A stretch of DNA of 64,000 bases from an uncultured Bacteroidota bacterium (GTDB lineage: Bacteria; Bacteroidota; Bacteroidia; Flavobacteriales_D; Sanyastnellaceae), in assembly GCA_903932685.1 (NCBI GenBank), contig CAIZGX010000084.1, forward strand, positions 1 through 64,000, given 5' to 3'. Positions within the stretch are counted from its first letter, which is position 1; each line of letters starts with the position of its first letter. A program made the position numbers and the translations under genes. The notes below the pieces were generated by a model that saw only the letters and a program-made list of their open reading frames with translations, made no database searches and had not been told where the DNA came from. Of the stretch, positions 1-10,004 are shown piece after piece.

Positions 1-1
1 A

Positions 2-1318
2 TTAATATCTGTAAGCGTCGTTCTTAAATGGTCCAGCAACTTGAACTCCAAAGTAGTCTGATTGACTTTGAGACAATGATTCTAACTCAACACCAATCTT
101 AGCCAAGTGCAACATAGCCACTTTCTCATCAAGGTTCTTCGGTAGAACATATACTTTGTTCTCGTAGTTCTCTCGGTGCATCCACAATTCCAACTGCGCC
201 AAAACTTGGTTGGTAAATGAAGCACTCATTACAAAAGAAGGATGTCCAGTTGCACAACCTAAGTTCACCAAGCGGCCTTCAGCCAAAACAATAATATCTT
301 TTCCTTCCAAGGTATACTTGTCTACTTGCGGCTTAATGGTATCTTTTGATGCACCGTAGTTGCTGTTCAACCAAGCCATATCAATTTCATTGTCGAAGTG
401 TCCAATGTTACAAACCACTGCATTGTGCTTCATAGCCATGAAGTGCTTTCCAACAATAATCTGGTGGTTACCGGTTGCTGTAACAATAATGTCTGCCTCA
501 CCAATCGCAGTATCCATACGCTTAACCTCATATCCTTCCATTGCGGCTTGAAGCGCGCAAATCGGATCAATTTCAGTTACGATTACACGAACACCCGCGT
601 TACTTAAAGAATCAGCAGATCCTTTTCCAACATCGCCATATCCAGCTACAACAGCTACTTTACCAGCCATCATTAAGTCAGTAGCTCTGCGAATTGCATC
701 TACCAAAGACTCACGACATCCGTATTTGTTATCGAACTTACTCTTCGTAACAGAGTCATTGATGTTAATTGCAGGAAGAACAAGGGTTCCGTTTTTCTCA
801 CGCTCGTACAAACGAAGAACTCCTGTTGTCGTCTCTTCAGAGATACCGCGAATACCTGCAGCTAATTCTGGGAAGCGATCAAACACCATGTTCGTCAAAT
901 CACCACCGTCATCTAAAATCATATTCAATGGCTCACCGCCTTCGAAAGCGTGAAGCGTTTGTTCAATGCACCAATCGAATTCTTCTTCGTTCATTCCCTT
1001 CCATGCGAAAACAGGAATACCCGCAGCAGCAATTGCAGCAGCAGCATGATCTTGCGTTGAGAAGATATTACATGAGCTCCAAGAAACTTGAGCTCCCAAT
1101 TCAATAAGCGTTTCAATTAAAACTGCTGTTTGAATAGTCATGTGAAGACATCCCGCAACGCGAGCGCCTTGTAGAGGTTTGCTGGCTCCGAATTCAGCAC
1201 GCAAGGACATCAATCCTGGCATCTCTGCTTCCGCCAATAAAATTTCTTTACGTCCCCACTCTGCGAGAGACATATCTTTTACTTTGTAGTTCATTGTGCT
1301 GGTGAGTGTTTGGCTCAT
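2..1318 (-). CDS. ahcY: Adenosylhomocysteinase (S-adenosyl-L-homocysteine hydrolase)
   Basis: Cytosolic NAD-dependent enzyme that reversibly splits S-adenosylhomocysteine into adenosine and homocysteine, keeping the methyl cycle running. The 438-residue product shows the family hallmarks: an N-terminal substrate domain with [12 protein letters not shown], the [10 protein letters not shown] substrate/NAD stretch, the Rossmann loop [17 protein letters not shown], and the typical C-terminus ending in Y-R-Y. The frame stays open upstream to 1417, but that extension is low-complexity and overlaps the divergent gene, so the ATG at 1318 is chosen. The stop lies at positions 2-4, so the gene is complete. 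A TAnnTTTG promoter element sits 19 nt upstream of the start. Identification is very secure. Confidence 0.97.
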   Translation of the reverse strand: MSQTLTSTMNYKVKDMSLAEWGRKEILLAEAEMPGLMSLRAEFGASKPLQGARVAGCLHMTIQTAVLIETLIELGAQVSWSSCNIFSTQDHAAAAIAAAGIPVFAWKGMNEEEFDWCIEQTLHAFEGGEPLNMILDDGGDLTNMVFDRFPELAAGIRGISEETTTGVLRLYEREKNGTLVLPAININDSVTKSKFDNKYGCRESLVDAIRRATDLMMAGKVAVVAGYGDVGKGSADSLSNAGVRVIVTEIDPICALQAAMEGYEVKRMDTAIGEADIIVTATGNHQIIVGKHFMAMKHNAVVCNIGHFDNEIDMAWLNSNYGASKDTIKPQVDKYTLEGKDIIVLAEGRLVNLGCATGHPSFVMSASFTNQVLAQLELWMHRENYENKVYVLPKNLDEKVAMLHLAKIGVELESLSQSQSDYFGVQVAGPFKNDAYRY

Positions 1319-1337
1319 TTTTTCAATTATTAGTTTG

Positions 1338-1365
1338 CAAAGGTATAAACAGAACATTAAACAAA
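1338..1365 (-). promoter_or_regulatory. Bacteroidota-type promoter for ahcY
   Basis: On the minus strand, TTTG (1362-1365) is followed after 16 nt by TACCTTTG (1338-1345), matching the Bacteroidota -33/-7 pattern with a spacer a little shorter than usual. It would give an mRNA leader of roughly 12-15 nt before the ahcY ATG. Confidence 0.55.
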
Positions 1366-1394
1366 AGGTTGAATACATTAGCAAAAAAAAATTC

Positions 1395-1982
1395 ATGCCC
1401 CTTTGGCCCCAAAACATTCACCAAGACTTGCACCTCTGGAATTTGACAGAGAGCACTGATGCGTGGATAAATTTGGCAGAATCAAACGCTTACTCTTTCA
1501 ATAACAACCCTCCTAACCGCAGGGATATCGAGCGTTTCGCGACATTGTTGTTGTTGAAAGAAGCTAAACTTGAAGACCAACTTCAATACAATGAATTCGG
1601 AAAACCCATTCTGCGCGACAGTCGATTCATTAGCATTTCACACGACAAGAATCTTGTTGGAATAATTATTCAAAAGGAAGAAACTGGGCTCGACATTCAA
1701 ACCGTTGAAGAACGCATTCACCGCATTGCAAATAAATTCTGTAATGAATATGAATTGAACCAATTTCAATCCACCGAAGAACGAACTGCAATTTGGTGCA
1801 CCAAAGAAGCCATCTTCAAATACTTCGGAACCGATGTTCCTTTTGCGGAAAGCATAACGGTAACCACCATCAATTGGAATTCGGAAGAAATACTTGCTAA
1901 CTATAACGGTGTTCATGGCTCGCGTATTTTCACCTTGAAGCTCATGAACCTTAACAATACCTTTGTGGTATACACGCTGTAA
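1395..1982 (+). CDS. 4'-phosphopantetheinyl transferase superfamily protein
   Basis: Predicted to transfer the phosphopantetheine arm of coenzyme A to a Ser on a carrier protein (fatty acid, polyketide or peptide synthesis). In the 195-residue product the family motifs appear in order: GKP near residue 75, SISHD, the Mg-binding GLDIQ, and [12 protein letters not shown] (W-x2-KEA-x2-K). The size suits the Sfp/AcpT-like class rather than the short AcpS type. The start is the ATG at 1395; the open frame runs back to 1296 but would enter ahcY. It is divergent from ahcY and ends 1 nt before the next gene. Which carrier protein it serves cannot be told from sequence. Confidence 0.85.
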   Translation: MPLWPQNIHQDLHLWNLTESTDAWINLAESNAYSFNNNPPNRRDIERFATLLLLKEAKLEDQLQYNEFGKPILRDSRFISISHDKNLVGIIIQKEETGLDIQTVEERIHRIANKFCNEYELNQFQSTEERTAIWCTKEAIFKYFGTDVPFAESITVTTINWNSEEILANYNGVHGSRIFTLKLMNLNNTFVVYTL

Positions 1983-1983
1983 C

Positions 1984-3846
1984 ATGAGAAACTTTCTAAC
2001 CTTTACGCTGTTTCTTTTTTCTATTTATGTTGAAGGACAATTCCTGTCGGCTCCAGGAACATACATTCATGCGCGCAACGCTTCAAATACTTCAGATAGA
2101 GAGACCGTGATTTGGTCGGAAGATTTCGCCAACGGCATTCCTGCAACATGGAGCAATTCCGGAGCCCCTTCACTTGCAATTTGGGAATACCGCGGTCCTT
2201 CAACAAATCCAAACGAATTAGTCGGCTCGCGAGGTTCTTGTCTTCCCAATGGAAATGTGGGTGAAGCAATCACCAGCAGCACAGCCTCAAACGGATTTGT
2301 GATTTTCGATTCGAATTATTGGGACAACAATTTAAACCCATGCACCGTAGATAATTTCGGAACAGGTCAAGCCCCTGGTCCGCACCTCTCATACTTAACC
2401 ACCCCTTCCATTGACCTAACCGGATTTCCGAGTGCCGTATTGGAATTCGAACAATACATTCGCTATTATTTAGGAAATACACGTGTTGAAATTTCCATAG
2501 CCAACGGACCGTGGGAAGTTCTTTACACCAACGTTCTCGATCAAGGAATCACCACACAAAATACACAAACAATTCGCATGCCTTTACCTGCGACTGCAGG
2601 AAATCAAAGCAATGTGAAATTGCGATTTGTCTACGACGGCCTTTACTACTTCTGGCAAATAGATGACGTTCGCATTCTTCAAGGGTTTGAAAACGACCTG
2701 ATTATTGAAAATTCATCCTATGGCGATTTCGATTTAAACAATCCCAACCACAACACCGGATTCGAAATGATGGAGTACACGCAATACCCCAGTGCATTTG
2801 CCCCTCTCGTGCATTTGGAAAGCAACGTGTTCAATTTAGGGACGAATATTCAAACCAACGTAGCTTTGAACGGGCGCTTGATCAATGATAATTCTGGGGC
2901 ATTGATCTTCGAAAGTAATTCGCCAATTCTAGCCGATTTGGCTCCAGGCGCCGACTCCGTTCTTGTTGCAGGAGAATTTCAAATTGACCCTACGGTTTCG
3001 CACTATAGCGCCTATTTCAACAGTCTTCAAACAGAAACTGACGAGAATATTTTCAATCAAATCGAATGGCTTCAGTTCGATGTAACTCCTGTGACCTATG
3101 CTCGTGACGAAAACAACTTAGGATCTATGTTTCTGCCTTCCGAAGCATACGCCGATGCACCTTTCGAAATGGGGGCGGTATATTTACTTCCATCATCCGG
3201 ACAACAACTGCACAGCGTAAGTGTTGCTATTGGTGAAGGCACAACACTTCCATCTTCTGTATATGCCACTGTTTTCACTTTCTCGCTTTCATCGGGAATT
3301 GGAGCTGCCCTTGCAACCACGCCCGACTTCGCAATTACTGAGGCAGACATTAATCCTTTTGGTGGCGCAAGCATGAAAGTTCTTTCCTTCGACACGCCGG
3401 TTAATCTATCACAAGGACTCTATCTTGTTGCCGTGGGATCTCCGAACAGCGCGTTCGAAGCGGTAATTGGATTGTCTGGAAAATCGGAAGACTTGAGTGC
3501 ATGGGTGCGCTTCAACAATTCCAACACTGAACTATTCTACCTCACAAGAACACCCATGATTCGCATGAATTTCGGTCCAGTTTCAAACATAACCGAACAA
3601 TCATTCGGTCAAGTGTTTCAGATTTATCCTAATCCCGCTAACGAATCACTCTCCATACTTTTAAATGAAAAAGAATCAGCGCTAATTGAAATTTTCGACC
3701 AAACAGGAAGACGCGTACATTCTCAAAAAAGCAGCACTGAAGTATTAAATATTGAAATGAATGTTTCCGAATTTTCTGCTGGAATCTACACTGTTAAAGT
3801 AATTCAAGCGAATCACTCTTCGTCGCAAATTTTCATCAAAGAATAA
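1984..3846 (+). CDS. Secreted T9SS type A sorting-domain protein
   Basis: A 620-residue exported protein of unknown function. An N-terminal signal peptide (MRNFLTFTLFLFSIYVEGQ) is followed by a jelly-roll-like module (about residues 45-235) with IWSEDFANGIPATW and WQIDDVRI, resembling the MAM/choice-of-anchor modules of Bacteroidota surface proteins. The middle is low in recognisable motifs. The last ~80 residues are a type A T9SS sorting domain: YPNPANESLSI, IEIFDQTGRRV, FSAGIYTVKV. It should cross the outer membrane through the gliding/PorSS machinery and be surface-bound or released. ATG at 1984 is preferred over a start 7 codons earlier because it begins the signal peptide. No catalytic motif was seen. 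Confidence 0.85.
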   Translation: MRNFLTFTLFLFSIYVEGQFLSAPGTYIHARNASNTSDRETVIWSEDFANGIPATWSNSGAPSLAIWEYRGPSTNPNELVGSRGSCLPNGNVGEAITSSTASNGFVIFDSNYWDNNLNPCTVDNFGTGQAPGPHLSYLTTPSIDLTGFPSAVLEFEQYIRYYLGNTRVEISIANGPWEVLYTNVLDQGITTQNTQTIRMPLPATAGNQSNVKLRFVYDGLYYFWQIDDVRILQGFENDLIIENSSYGDFDLNNPNHNTGFEMMEYTQYPSAFAPLVHLESNVFNLGTNIQTNVALNGRLINDNSGALIFESNSPILADLAPGADSVLVAGEFQIDPTVSHYSAYFNSLQTETDENIFNQIEWLQFDVTPVTYARDENNLGSMFLPSEAYADAPFEMGAVYLLPSSGQQLHSVSVAIGEGTTLPSSVYATVFTFSLSSGIGAALATTPDFAITEADINPFGGASMKVLSFDTPVNLSQGLYLVAVGSPNSAFEAVIGLSGKSEDLSAWVRFNNSNTELFYLTRTPMIRMNFGPVSNITEQSFGQVFQIYPNPANESLSILLNEKESALIEIFDQTGRRVHSQKSSTEVLNIEMNVSEFSAGIYTVKVIQANHSSSQIFIKE

Positions 3847-3849
3847 GGT

Positions 3850-5346
3850 ATGTCAATCAAGTCTAGCGCCAGTCTTTGGCTCGGAAAACGCATTCGTAAA
3901 TCATTGTTGAATGAAAACGATCAGGCGCAAGCGTTGCAAAACGAAGTGCTGAAAAACCTTCTGCATACCTCCAGCAATACAGCTTTCGGAGCTGATCATA
4001 AATTCAACTCTGTTTCGAATCATGCTGAATGGACCGACGCTGTTCCTGTGCGCGATTACGAAGAGTTGGTTCCGTATATGGAACGCGCAAAGGCAGGTGA
4101 GCTTTCCGTTTTATGGCCGGGCATGCCGAAATATTTCTGTAAGACTTCGGGCACTACGAGCGGAACGAAATTTATTCCGCTTACACAAGCTTCCCTGCCA
4201 AACCACATCGGTTCGGCGCGGAATGCACTGTTGAACTACATTGGTGAAACAGGCAATGCGAAATTTGTAGATGGAAAAATGATCTTCCTTCAAGGAAGCC
4301 CTGAATTAAGCAGACTCGATTCAGGTATTCCATATGGAAGACTTTCAGGCATTGTAGCCAATCACGTTCCTGCCTATTTGCAAAAGAATCGCATGCCCTC
4401 ATACGCCACCAATTGCATTGAAGATTGGGAAACGAAGATCAATAGAATTGTTGAAGAAACCTGCAAGCAAGACATGCGTCTCATCTCTGGAATTCCAAGT
4501 TGGGTGCAGATGTACTTCGAATTGCTGCTTGAAAAAACAGGTAAGCAAACCATCAAAGAAATTTTCCCGAATTTCGAATTGTTCGTTTTCGGAGGAGTGA
4601 ATTTCGCTCCATATAAATCGCGATTTGCAGAACTCATTGGAGAGGAAATTCCAACCATAGAATTATATCCGGCAAGCGAAGGATTCCTTGCTTACCAGGA
4701 CAGTCAAGAGGCGGAAGGACTTCGTTTAAACATCAACAGCGGCATCTATTTCGAATTCATCAAAGCCGATGAATACTTCTCTGAAAATCCGAAGCGCTAT
4801 GCCTTACATGAAGTTGAATTGGGCGTGAACTACGCGCTCATTCTGAGCAACAATGCAGGACTTTGGGGGTATAGCATTGGAGATACTGTGAAGTTTGTTT
4901 CGCTCAATCCTTATCGCATTTTAGTCACTGGAAGAATTAAGCATTTCACCAGCGCCTTTGGTGAACATGTGATTGGCGAAGAGGTTGATCGCGCCATGAC
5001 ACACGCGCTATCGCAACTGAACTTCTCGGTGAACGAGTTTCATGTCGCTCCGCAGGTACAGCCTTCAGAAGGCCTTCCCTACCACGAATGGATCATCGAG
5101 TTCAACGGAGAGATTCCTGAATTGAATGCTCTTCAAGAATTGCTGGACAATAAAATGCAAGAACAAAATGTTTACTACAAAGACCTCATTGTGGGAAGCG
5201 TTTTGCAGAAGCTGAAAATTACTCCAGTGAAAAACGGAGCATTCAATGCCTATATGAAATCGGAAGGAAAACTAGGAGGTCAGAATAAAATTCCACGACT
5301 CGCGAACGATCGAAAATTGGCCGATGCATTACTTCAACATAAATAA
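3850..5346 (+). CDS. GH3-family acyl-adenylating/amidotransferase protein
   Basis: A 498-residue member of the GH3 superfamily, whose plant members adenylate jasmonate or auxin and join them to amino acids; bacterial substrates are unknown. The ATP-binding signature KTSGTTSGTKFIPLT (about residues 97-111) is clear, followed by FVFGGVNF, YPASEGF and the YSIGDTVKF/VTGRIKHFTSAFGEHV stretch of the ANL-like fold. No signal peptide, so cytosolic. It starts 3 nt after the T9SS gene and its last 23 nt overlap the next gene, so these are probably co-transcribed. The family call is firm; the acid and amine it uses cannot be inferred. Confidence 0.85.
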   Translation: MSIKSSASLWLGKRIRKSLLNENDQAQALQNEVLKNLLHTSSNTAFGADHKFNSVSNHAEWTDAVPVRDYEELVPYMERAKAGELSVLWPGMPKYFCKTSGTTSGTKFIPLTQASLPNHIGSARNALLNYIGETGNAKFVDGKMIFLQGSPELSRLDSGIPYGRLSGIVANHVPAYLQKNRMPSYATNCIEDWETKINRIVEETCKQDMRLISGIPSWVQMYFELLLEKTGKQTIKEIFPNFELFVFGGVNFAPYKSRFAELIGEEIPTIELYPASEGFLAYQDSQEAEGLRLNINSGIYFEFIKADEYFSENPKRYALHEVELGVNYALILSNNAGLWGYSIGDTVKFVSLNPYRILVTGRIKHFTSAFGEHVIGEEVDRAMTHALSQLNFSVNEFHVAPQVQPSEGLPYHEWIIEFNGEIPELNALQELLDNKMQEQNVYYKDLIVGSVLQKLKITPVKNGAFNAYMKSEGKLGGQNKIPRLANDRKLADALLQHK

Positions 5347-6652
5347 AATAATTTTTATTCTTGCAACATTCCTTTGCTTCGAAGCGAGTGGGCAATTGCG
5401 TTGGAGTGAACAAAGCGTGAACTACGGCGTATTCACGAAATACACCGAGCGCGTAACAGACATTGTTGTTTGGAATGAAGGTGCAAAAACAGACCATTTA
5501 CTTCGCGCCGACTTCTCTCCGAATTTTCAAGTATTGTATTCTACGAAAGACTTGCAGCCTGGAGACAGCTTGGTCATTCGAATTAAATTCAATCCGAGAA
5601 AAACAGGAAAATTCAAAGAAGTAGTTCCGGTCTTTTTCGCTTCACAAAGCGCTTCAATTCCGCTGAAGATAAGCGCTGAAGTTACTTACGTGAACTTAAC
5701 AGAAGACCTTCCTTGTCCGCACTTCAACGAAAAACCCACACAGTGCTGCGGCGAATTTTCGCTCGATATTTTAGTTCTTGACAAAGCCACTAAAAAACCC
5801 ATTCGCGATGCCGATGTTGAAGTGATAGAAGAACGCATTCTTCAACTCTCAAAAAAAACAAACAAAGACGGTGAAGTGAATGCTGAAATCCCCATTGGCT
5901 ATTACACCCTGTATGCAGGAAAAGAAGGTTACGCTGGAAAATCAATCACTACGCAAGTGAATCTTCACAACCACCGATTTGTTTTCGAACTAGAGAAAAA
6001 AGAAACTCCTCTTCCACCCGTAGTAACTGTTCCAATTGATTCCCTTCCTTCCGCAGTTGTAACGGCACCCATTCCGAATAAAACGTTCGACGAAAAAGAA
6101 TACGTTCCGAATAACATTTCTTTCTTGATAGACATTTCAGGGTCTATGGCGCAAGGAGAAAAATGGCCAATAACAAAACAAGCGCTTTCATCTTTATCTG
6201 GAGTTATGCGTGCAACAGATCAATTGTCTGTTATCACGTATTCCGAAAAAGCAAAAGTGCTTTTGAATACAACAAACGGAAATGAAGTAAGTGATCTTGG
6301 TTTGTTGCTAGAAGGAAAGAAGCCGAACGGACAGACCAGCGGAACAGCGGGATTCAATGCTGCATTCCGCATGTTGCGCAAATCGAAAATTGAAGCGGGA
6401 AACAATCAGCTCTATGTCATTACAGACGGTGCCTTCAAACCCGAAGATGAAAAGCAAATTGAGAAATTGGTTCGACTTGCGAATAAACGTAAAATACACA
6501 CGACAGTAATTGTGGTGAAAGGAAGTAAATTCGCGAAAGAAAATTTGGAAAAGATTTCTCAATTTGGGGAGGGGTCTTTTCTCTGCATTGAAAATGCAGA
6601 AGATGCTCAGTCTAAAATTTTCGAACTAATAAAGCAGCAATCGAAGAAATGA
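5324..6652 (+). CDS. Exported VWA protein with DUF1573-like and carboxypeptidase-regulatory-like domains
   Basis: A 442-residue exported protein. The start at 5324 overlaps the GH3 gene by 23 nt but gives a good signal peptide (FILATFLCFEASGQ). Residues ~25-125 look like the DUF1573/ASH-type Ig fold (YGVFTKYTERVTDIVVWNEG... LQPGDSLVIRIKFNPRKTGKF). Residues ~145-220 resemble a carboxypeptidase-regulatory domain (KATKKPIRDADVEV ... GYYTLYAGKEGY). Residues ~255-440 are a von Willebrand A domain with a complete MIDAS: DISGS, T in TSGTAG, and ITDG. It probably binds a protein or glycan partner at the cell envelope. It ends in an ATGA overlap with udk. The role is unknown. Confidence 0.8.
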   Translation: MHYFNINKIIFILATFLCFEASGQLRWSEQSVNYGVFTKYTERVTDIVVWNEGAKTDHLLRADFSPNFQVLYSTKDLQPGDSLVIRIKFNPRKTGKFKEVVPVFFASQSASIPLKISAEVTYVNLTEDLPCPHFNEKPTQCCGEFSLDILVLDKATKKPIRDADVEVIEERILQLSKKTNKDGEVNAEIPIGYYTLYAGKEGYAGKSITTQVNLHNHRFVFELEKKETPLPPVVTVPIDSLPSAVVTAPIPNKTFDEKEYVPNNISFLIDISGSMAQGEKWPITKQALSSLSGVMRATDQLSVITYSEKAKVLLNTTNGNEVSDLGLLLEGKKPNGQTSGTAGFNAAFRMLRKSKIEAGNNQLYVITDGAFKPEDEKQIEKLVRLANKRKIHTTVIVVKGSKFAKENLEKISQFGEGSFLCIENAEDAQSKIFELIKQQSKK

Positions 6653-7257
6653 GTCAAGTAAAAATTATAGGAATTTCGGGTGGAAGTGGATCGGGCAAGA
6701 CTACTTTTTTAAGTGGTCTGAAGGAACGAATTCCCGCTGAACACCTCGCCCTTGTCTCTCAGGACAACTACTACAAGCCGCAAATAGAGCAGCACAGAGA
6801 CGAGAACGGATGGGTGAACTATGATCTTCCAACAGGAATTGAAAAAGAAAGGCTCGTGCACGACATGAATCAATTGTTGAATGGAAATGCAATTGAGTTT
6901 TTGGAATACAACTTCAACAATCCAGCCTGGGAGCCACAGAAGATGATCATTCAGCCTGCACCTATTGTTGTGATGGAGGGATTGTTTGTTTTTCATTACA
7001 GCGAAATTTTCGAAATACTTCATCATAAAATTTACCTCGATGCTCCCGTTGATTTGCGTTTGGAAAGACGCATCAGTCGAGACCTAGGGCAACGCGGTTA
7101 TCCCGAACACGAGGTTCGTTATCAGTGGGACAACCATGTTCGTCCGGCGGAAATTCAATATCTCGAACCCTTCATCGATCGCTGCGATTTAATTATTGAC
7201 AGCACCAAGCCCATTGAAAGTGAGATTGATCGCTTGGTAAAACTCCTCGGCTACTAA
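6649..7257 (+). CDS. udk: Uridine kinase
   Basis: Phosphorylates uridine and cytidine to UMP and CMP in pyrimidine salvage. The 202-residue protein has the P-loop GGSGSGKT (residues 11-18), SQDNYYKP, the uridine-binding DLPTGIE stretch, and the DxRLxRRISRD lid motif; length fits bacterial Udk. The ATG overlaps the stop of the VWA gene (ATGA) and its own stop overlaps the rnhA start (TAATG), so translation is probably coupled through three unrelated functions. Small size and motif order separate it from phosphoribulokinase. Confidence 0.92.
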   Translation: MSQVKIIGISGGSGSGKTTFLSGLKERIPAEHLALVSQDNYYKPQIEQHRDENGWVNYDLPTGIEKERLVHDMNQLLNGNAIEFLEYNFNNPAWEPQKMIIQPAPIVVMEGLFVFHYSEIFEILHHKIYLDAPVDLRLERRISRDLGQRGYPEHEVRYQWDNHVRPAEIQYLEPFIDRCDLIIDSTKPIESEIDRLVKLLGY

Positions 7258-7721
7258 TGGAGATTACGATTTACACAGACGGCGCTGCGAAAGGCAATCC
7301 GGGTCCAGGCGGATATGGAGCCGTTCTTATGGCAGGGAAATTTCACAAAGAAATTTCTGAAGGCTTTCGCCTCACCACCAACAACCGCATGGAGCTCATG
7401 GCCGTTTGTGCTGCGTTGGAATTATTGAAATTCGATAACAGTCCGGTTACCATTTACAGCGATTCGAAATATGTTGTAGACTCCGTAGAAAAGAAATGGA
7501 TTGCCGGATGGGTAAAGCGCGGATGGAAAAATGTTAAGAATCCAGATCTATGGAAACGCTACATGGCTGTGGCTTCCAAGCACAACGTGAAATTCGTTTG
7601 GGTGAAGGGACACGCTGGAAATAAATACAATGAGATTTGCGATGAATTGGCTGTAGCAGCAAGTTCGGGAAGAAATCTTCCTGCCGATGATTGGTATGAG
7701 CGGAATGCTTCAGATAATTAA
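7257..7721 (+). CDS. rnhA: Ribonuclease HI
   Basis: Cleaves the RNA strand of RNA-DNA hybrids during replication and R-loop removal. The 154-residue protein has all four catalytic carboxylates of the family: D8 (YTDGA), E46 (NRMEL), D69 (YSDSKYVVD) and D129 (EICDELA), plus the flexible-loop H119 (KGHAGNKYNE). The basic-protrusion segment GWVKRGWKNVKNPDLW is present. It overlaps udk by 1 nt. No Shine-Dalgarno sequence is seen. Confidence 0.96.
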   Translation: MEITIYTDGAAKGNPGPGGYGAVLMAGKFHKEISEGFRLTTNNRMELMAVCAALELLKFDNSPVTIYSDSKYVVDSVEKKWIAGWVKRGWKNVKNPDLWKRYMAVASKHNVKFVWVKGHAGNKYNEICDELAVAASSGRNLPADDWYERNASDN

Positions 7722-7749
7722 TTGTTTTAGCTAATCACTACTATATTTG
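7722..7749 (+). promoter_or_regulatory. Promoter for the acyl-CoA dehydrogenase gene
   Basis: TTG at 7722-7724, a 17-nt spacer, then a perfect -7 element TATATTTG at 7742-7749. The ATG at 7767 follows after 17 nt. Confidence 0.65.
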
Positions 7750-7766
7750 CCCAAACTTTTGAAACC

Positions 7767-8945
7767 ATGCGCACAGACCAATACCAAGGACACGATTATT
7801 ATTTAATGGATGAGCTGCTTACCGACGAGCACAAATTGATTCGCGATGCAGCACGTGAGTGGGTAAAAAAAGAAGTTTCTCCAATTATTGAAGAGGCTGC
7901 AGAAAACTGTAAATTTCCTCAACACCTTATACCAGGCTTAGCCAGCATTGGTGCTTTCGGACCCTATATTCCTGAAGAATACGGCGGAGCCGGATTGGAT
8001 CAGATTGCTTACGGATTAATTATGCAAGAGTTGGAGCGCTGCGATAGCGGACTTCGCTCTACGGCATCGGTTCAATCTTCTTTGGTGATGTATCCGATTT
8101 GGAAATACGGTTCTGAAGAACAACGCATGAAGTTCTTACCGAAATTGGCTTCGGGCGAATGGATCGGTTGCTTCGGATTAACTGAACCAGACCACGGTTC
8201 AAACCCGGGTGGAATGACCACCAACTTCAAAGACATGGGCGACCACTATTTGTTGAACGGTGCGAAAATGTGGATCTCTAACGCGCCATTCGCCCAAGTA
8301 GCGGTTGTTTGGGCAAAGAACGAAGAAGGACGTATTCACGGAATTATTGTAGAAAGAGGAATGGAAGGATTTACAACTCCGACCATGCACGGCAAGTGGA
8401 GCCTTCGCGCAAGTGATACCGGTGAGTTGATTTTCGATAACGTAAAAGTTCCGAAAGAAAACTTGTTACCAGGACGTTCTGGATTAGGCGGACCACTTTC
8501 TTGTTTAGATAGCGCCCGTTACGGAATTGCTTGGGGTGCCATTGGTGCAGCATTAGATTGCTACGATGTTGCGCTTCGTTATTCTCAAGAACGTATGCAG
8601 TTCAATAAGCCAATCGGTGCATTCCAACTTCAACAAAAGAAATTGGCTGAAATGATTACTGAAATCACGAAAGCGCAATTGCTTACCCTTCGTCTAGGAC
8701 AGCTTCGCAACGAAGGACGTGCTACCAGCTCTATGATCTCTATGGCAAAACGTAACAACGTTGATATGGCGAAAACAGTTGCAAGCAACGCTCGTCAAAT
8801 GCTTGGTGGAATGGGCATTACTGGAGAGTACCCAATTATGCGTCACATGATGAACCTTGAATCTGTAATTACTTACGAAGGAACACACGACATTCACTTG
8901 TTAATTACAGGAATGGACGTTACTGGATTCGACGCGTTCAAATAA
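7767..8945 (+). CDS. gcdH: Acyl-CoA dehydrogenase, glutaryl-CoA dehydrogenase type
   Basis: A 392-residue FAD flavoenzyme of the acyl-CoA dehydrogenase family. Substrate and FAD motifs are CFGLTEPDHGSNPGGM and WISNAPFA; ARYGIAWGAIGAA and the C-terminal TYEGTHDIHLLI are typical of the glutaryl-CoA dehydrogenase branch, with the catalytic base Glu in TYEGT. Such enzymes oxidise and decarboxylate glutaryl-CoA to crotonyl-CoA in Lys/Trp breakdown. The hbd gene at 15455 would act just downstream of crotonyl-CoA hydration. It stands alone behind its own promoter. The subfamily call is from motif reading, not a tree. Confidence 0.85.
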   Translation: MRTDQYQGHDYYLMDELLTDEHKLIRDAAREWVKKEVSPIIEEAAENCKFPQHLIPGLASIGAFGPYIPEEYGGAGLDQIAYGLIMQELERCDSGLRSTASVQSSLVMYPIWKYGSEEQRMKFLPKLASGEWIGCFGLTEPDHGSNPGGMTTNFKDMGDHYLLNGAKMWISNAPFAQVAVVWAKNEEGRIHGIIVERGMEGFTTPTMHGKWSLRASDTGELIFDNVKVPKENLLPGRSGLGGPLSCLDSARYGIAWGAIGAALDCYDVALRYSQERMQFNKPIGAFQLQQKKLAEMITEITKAQLLTLRLGQLRNEGRATSSMISMAKRNNVDMAKTVASNARQMLGGMGITGEYPIMRHMMNLESVITYEGTHDIHLLITGMDVTGFDAFK

Positions 8946-9006
8946 TTCATAGGGACTTGGGTAACTTTTGTTAAGCTTACTCGTCTCAATGAAAACATCC
9001 TTTAAA

Positions 9007-10002
9007 ATGAAAAGTAAAATACTCGCATTCTTTTTAACCCTGGCTTCGGCTGGGGTTTTTGCTCAACAACCCGTTGGGCCTCATTATTTATTTACAACGT
9101 ATTCAAGTACATTCACTCCACTTGAAGAAGGTGTTTCTTTGGATGGAGGAATGATTTGGGATGATCCAACATGGACTGTTCCGCTTGGATTCACGTTCTA
9201 TACGGCTAACGATACGATTACTACCCTATATGTTGGTGAGCTAGGACCGACCGTCTATGGACTGCAAGATGATTCGCTCACTGACATGTTCCTGCCGTCT
9301 GTAGACGACATTGCAAACGCTGACAATGACACCTTGGTAAGTCCGGTGAGCTATGTGATAGAAGGTCCTCCTGGATTTCAAATCTGCAAGATTGAATGGC
9401 TGAATGTCGGATTCTATGAAGATTGGGCAGCCAATGGAACCTACACCAATACAACGTCCTTCCAATTGTGGTTGTATGAAAATTCAAACATTTTCGAATA
9501 CCACTGCGGGCCTAGCAATATTCCAAATCCAGAAATTGTGCATGCATTCGGCGGACCTGCCATGGTATTTATTGAGAATCTCAATCAGAACAGTGGATTT
9601 AATTGGGATGGCTTCTACAGCATAAGCGGAAATCCTGCTGACCCTACAATTTTGAATTTCACTCCAAACGAAATATTAATGTCGGAAGGACTTCCTTCCA
9701 ATGCACTTTTGAATGGCGAACCTGCTGAAGGCACTGTTTACCGCTTTGCGCCGACCTTCGTTGGCGTTGAAGAAAATAGCCTTGCTACTTTCGATGTGTA
9801 TCCGAATCCAACCAGCGGTTTGCTGAATGTATTCAATCCAACACAAGAAACCGTTGTTGCTCAAATCCTTTCCGCAGAAGGAAAAGTGATTCAAATTGAA
9901 ACGTTAACTTCGGGAAGAAATTCCATTCAAACCGAAAACCTATCAACCGGATATTACATTCTTCGCGCGAACGGAACGAGCACTTCTTTCCTTAAAAATT
10001 AA
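9007..10002 (+). CDS. Secreted T9SS type A sorting-domain protein
   Basis: A 331-residue exported protein of unknown function. ATG at 9007 gives a clean signal peptide (MKSKILAFFLTLASAGVFAQ); an in-frame ATG at 8989 would add six residues. The mature part is Asp/Thr/Gly-rich and beta-like with no motif that I recognise. The last ~75 residues form a type A T9SS sorting domain: FDVYPNPTSGLLNVF, SAEGKVIQIETL, NLSTGYYILRA. It is probably a surface or secreted protein. It ends 2 nt before the EamA gene. Confidence 0.8.
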   Translation: MKSKILAFFLTLASAGVFAQQPVGPHYLFTTYSSTFTPLEEGVSLDGGMIWDDPTWTVPLGFTFYTANDTITTLYVGELGPTVYGLQDDSLTDMFLPSVDDIANADNDTLVSPVSYVIEGPPGFQICKIEWLNVGFYEDWAANGTYTNTTSFQLWLYENSNIFEYHCGPSNIPNPEIVHAFGGPAMVFIENLNQNSGFNWDGFYSISGNPADPTILNFTPNEILMSEGLPSNALLNGEPAEGTVYRFAPTFVGVEENSLATFDVYPNPTSGLLNVFNPTQETVVAQILSAEGKVIQIETLTSGRNSIQTENLSTGYYILRANGTSTSFLKN

Positions 10003-10004
10003 AA

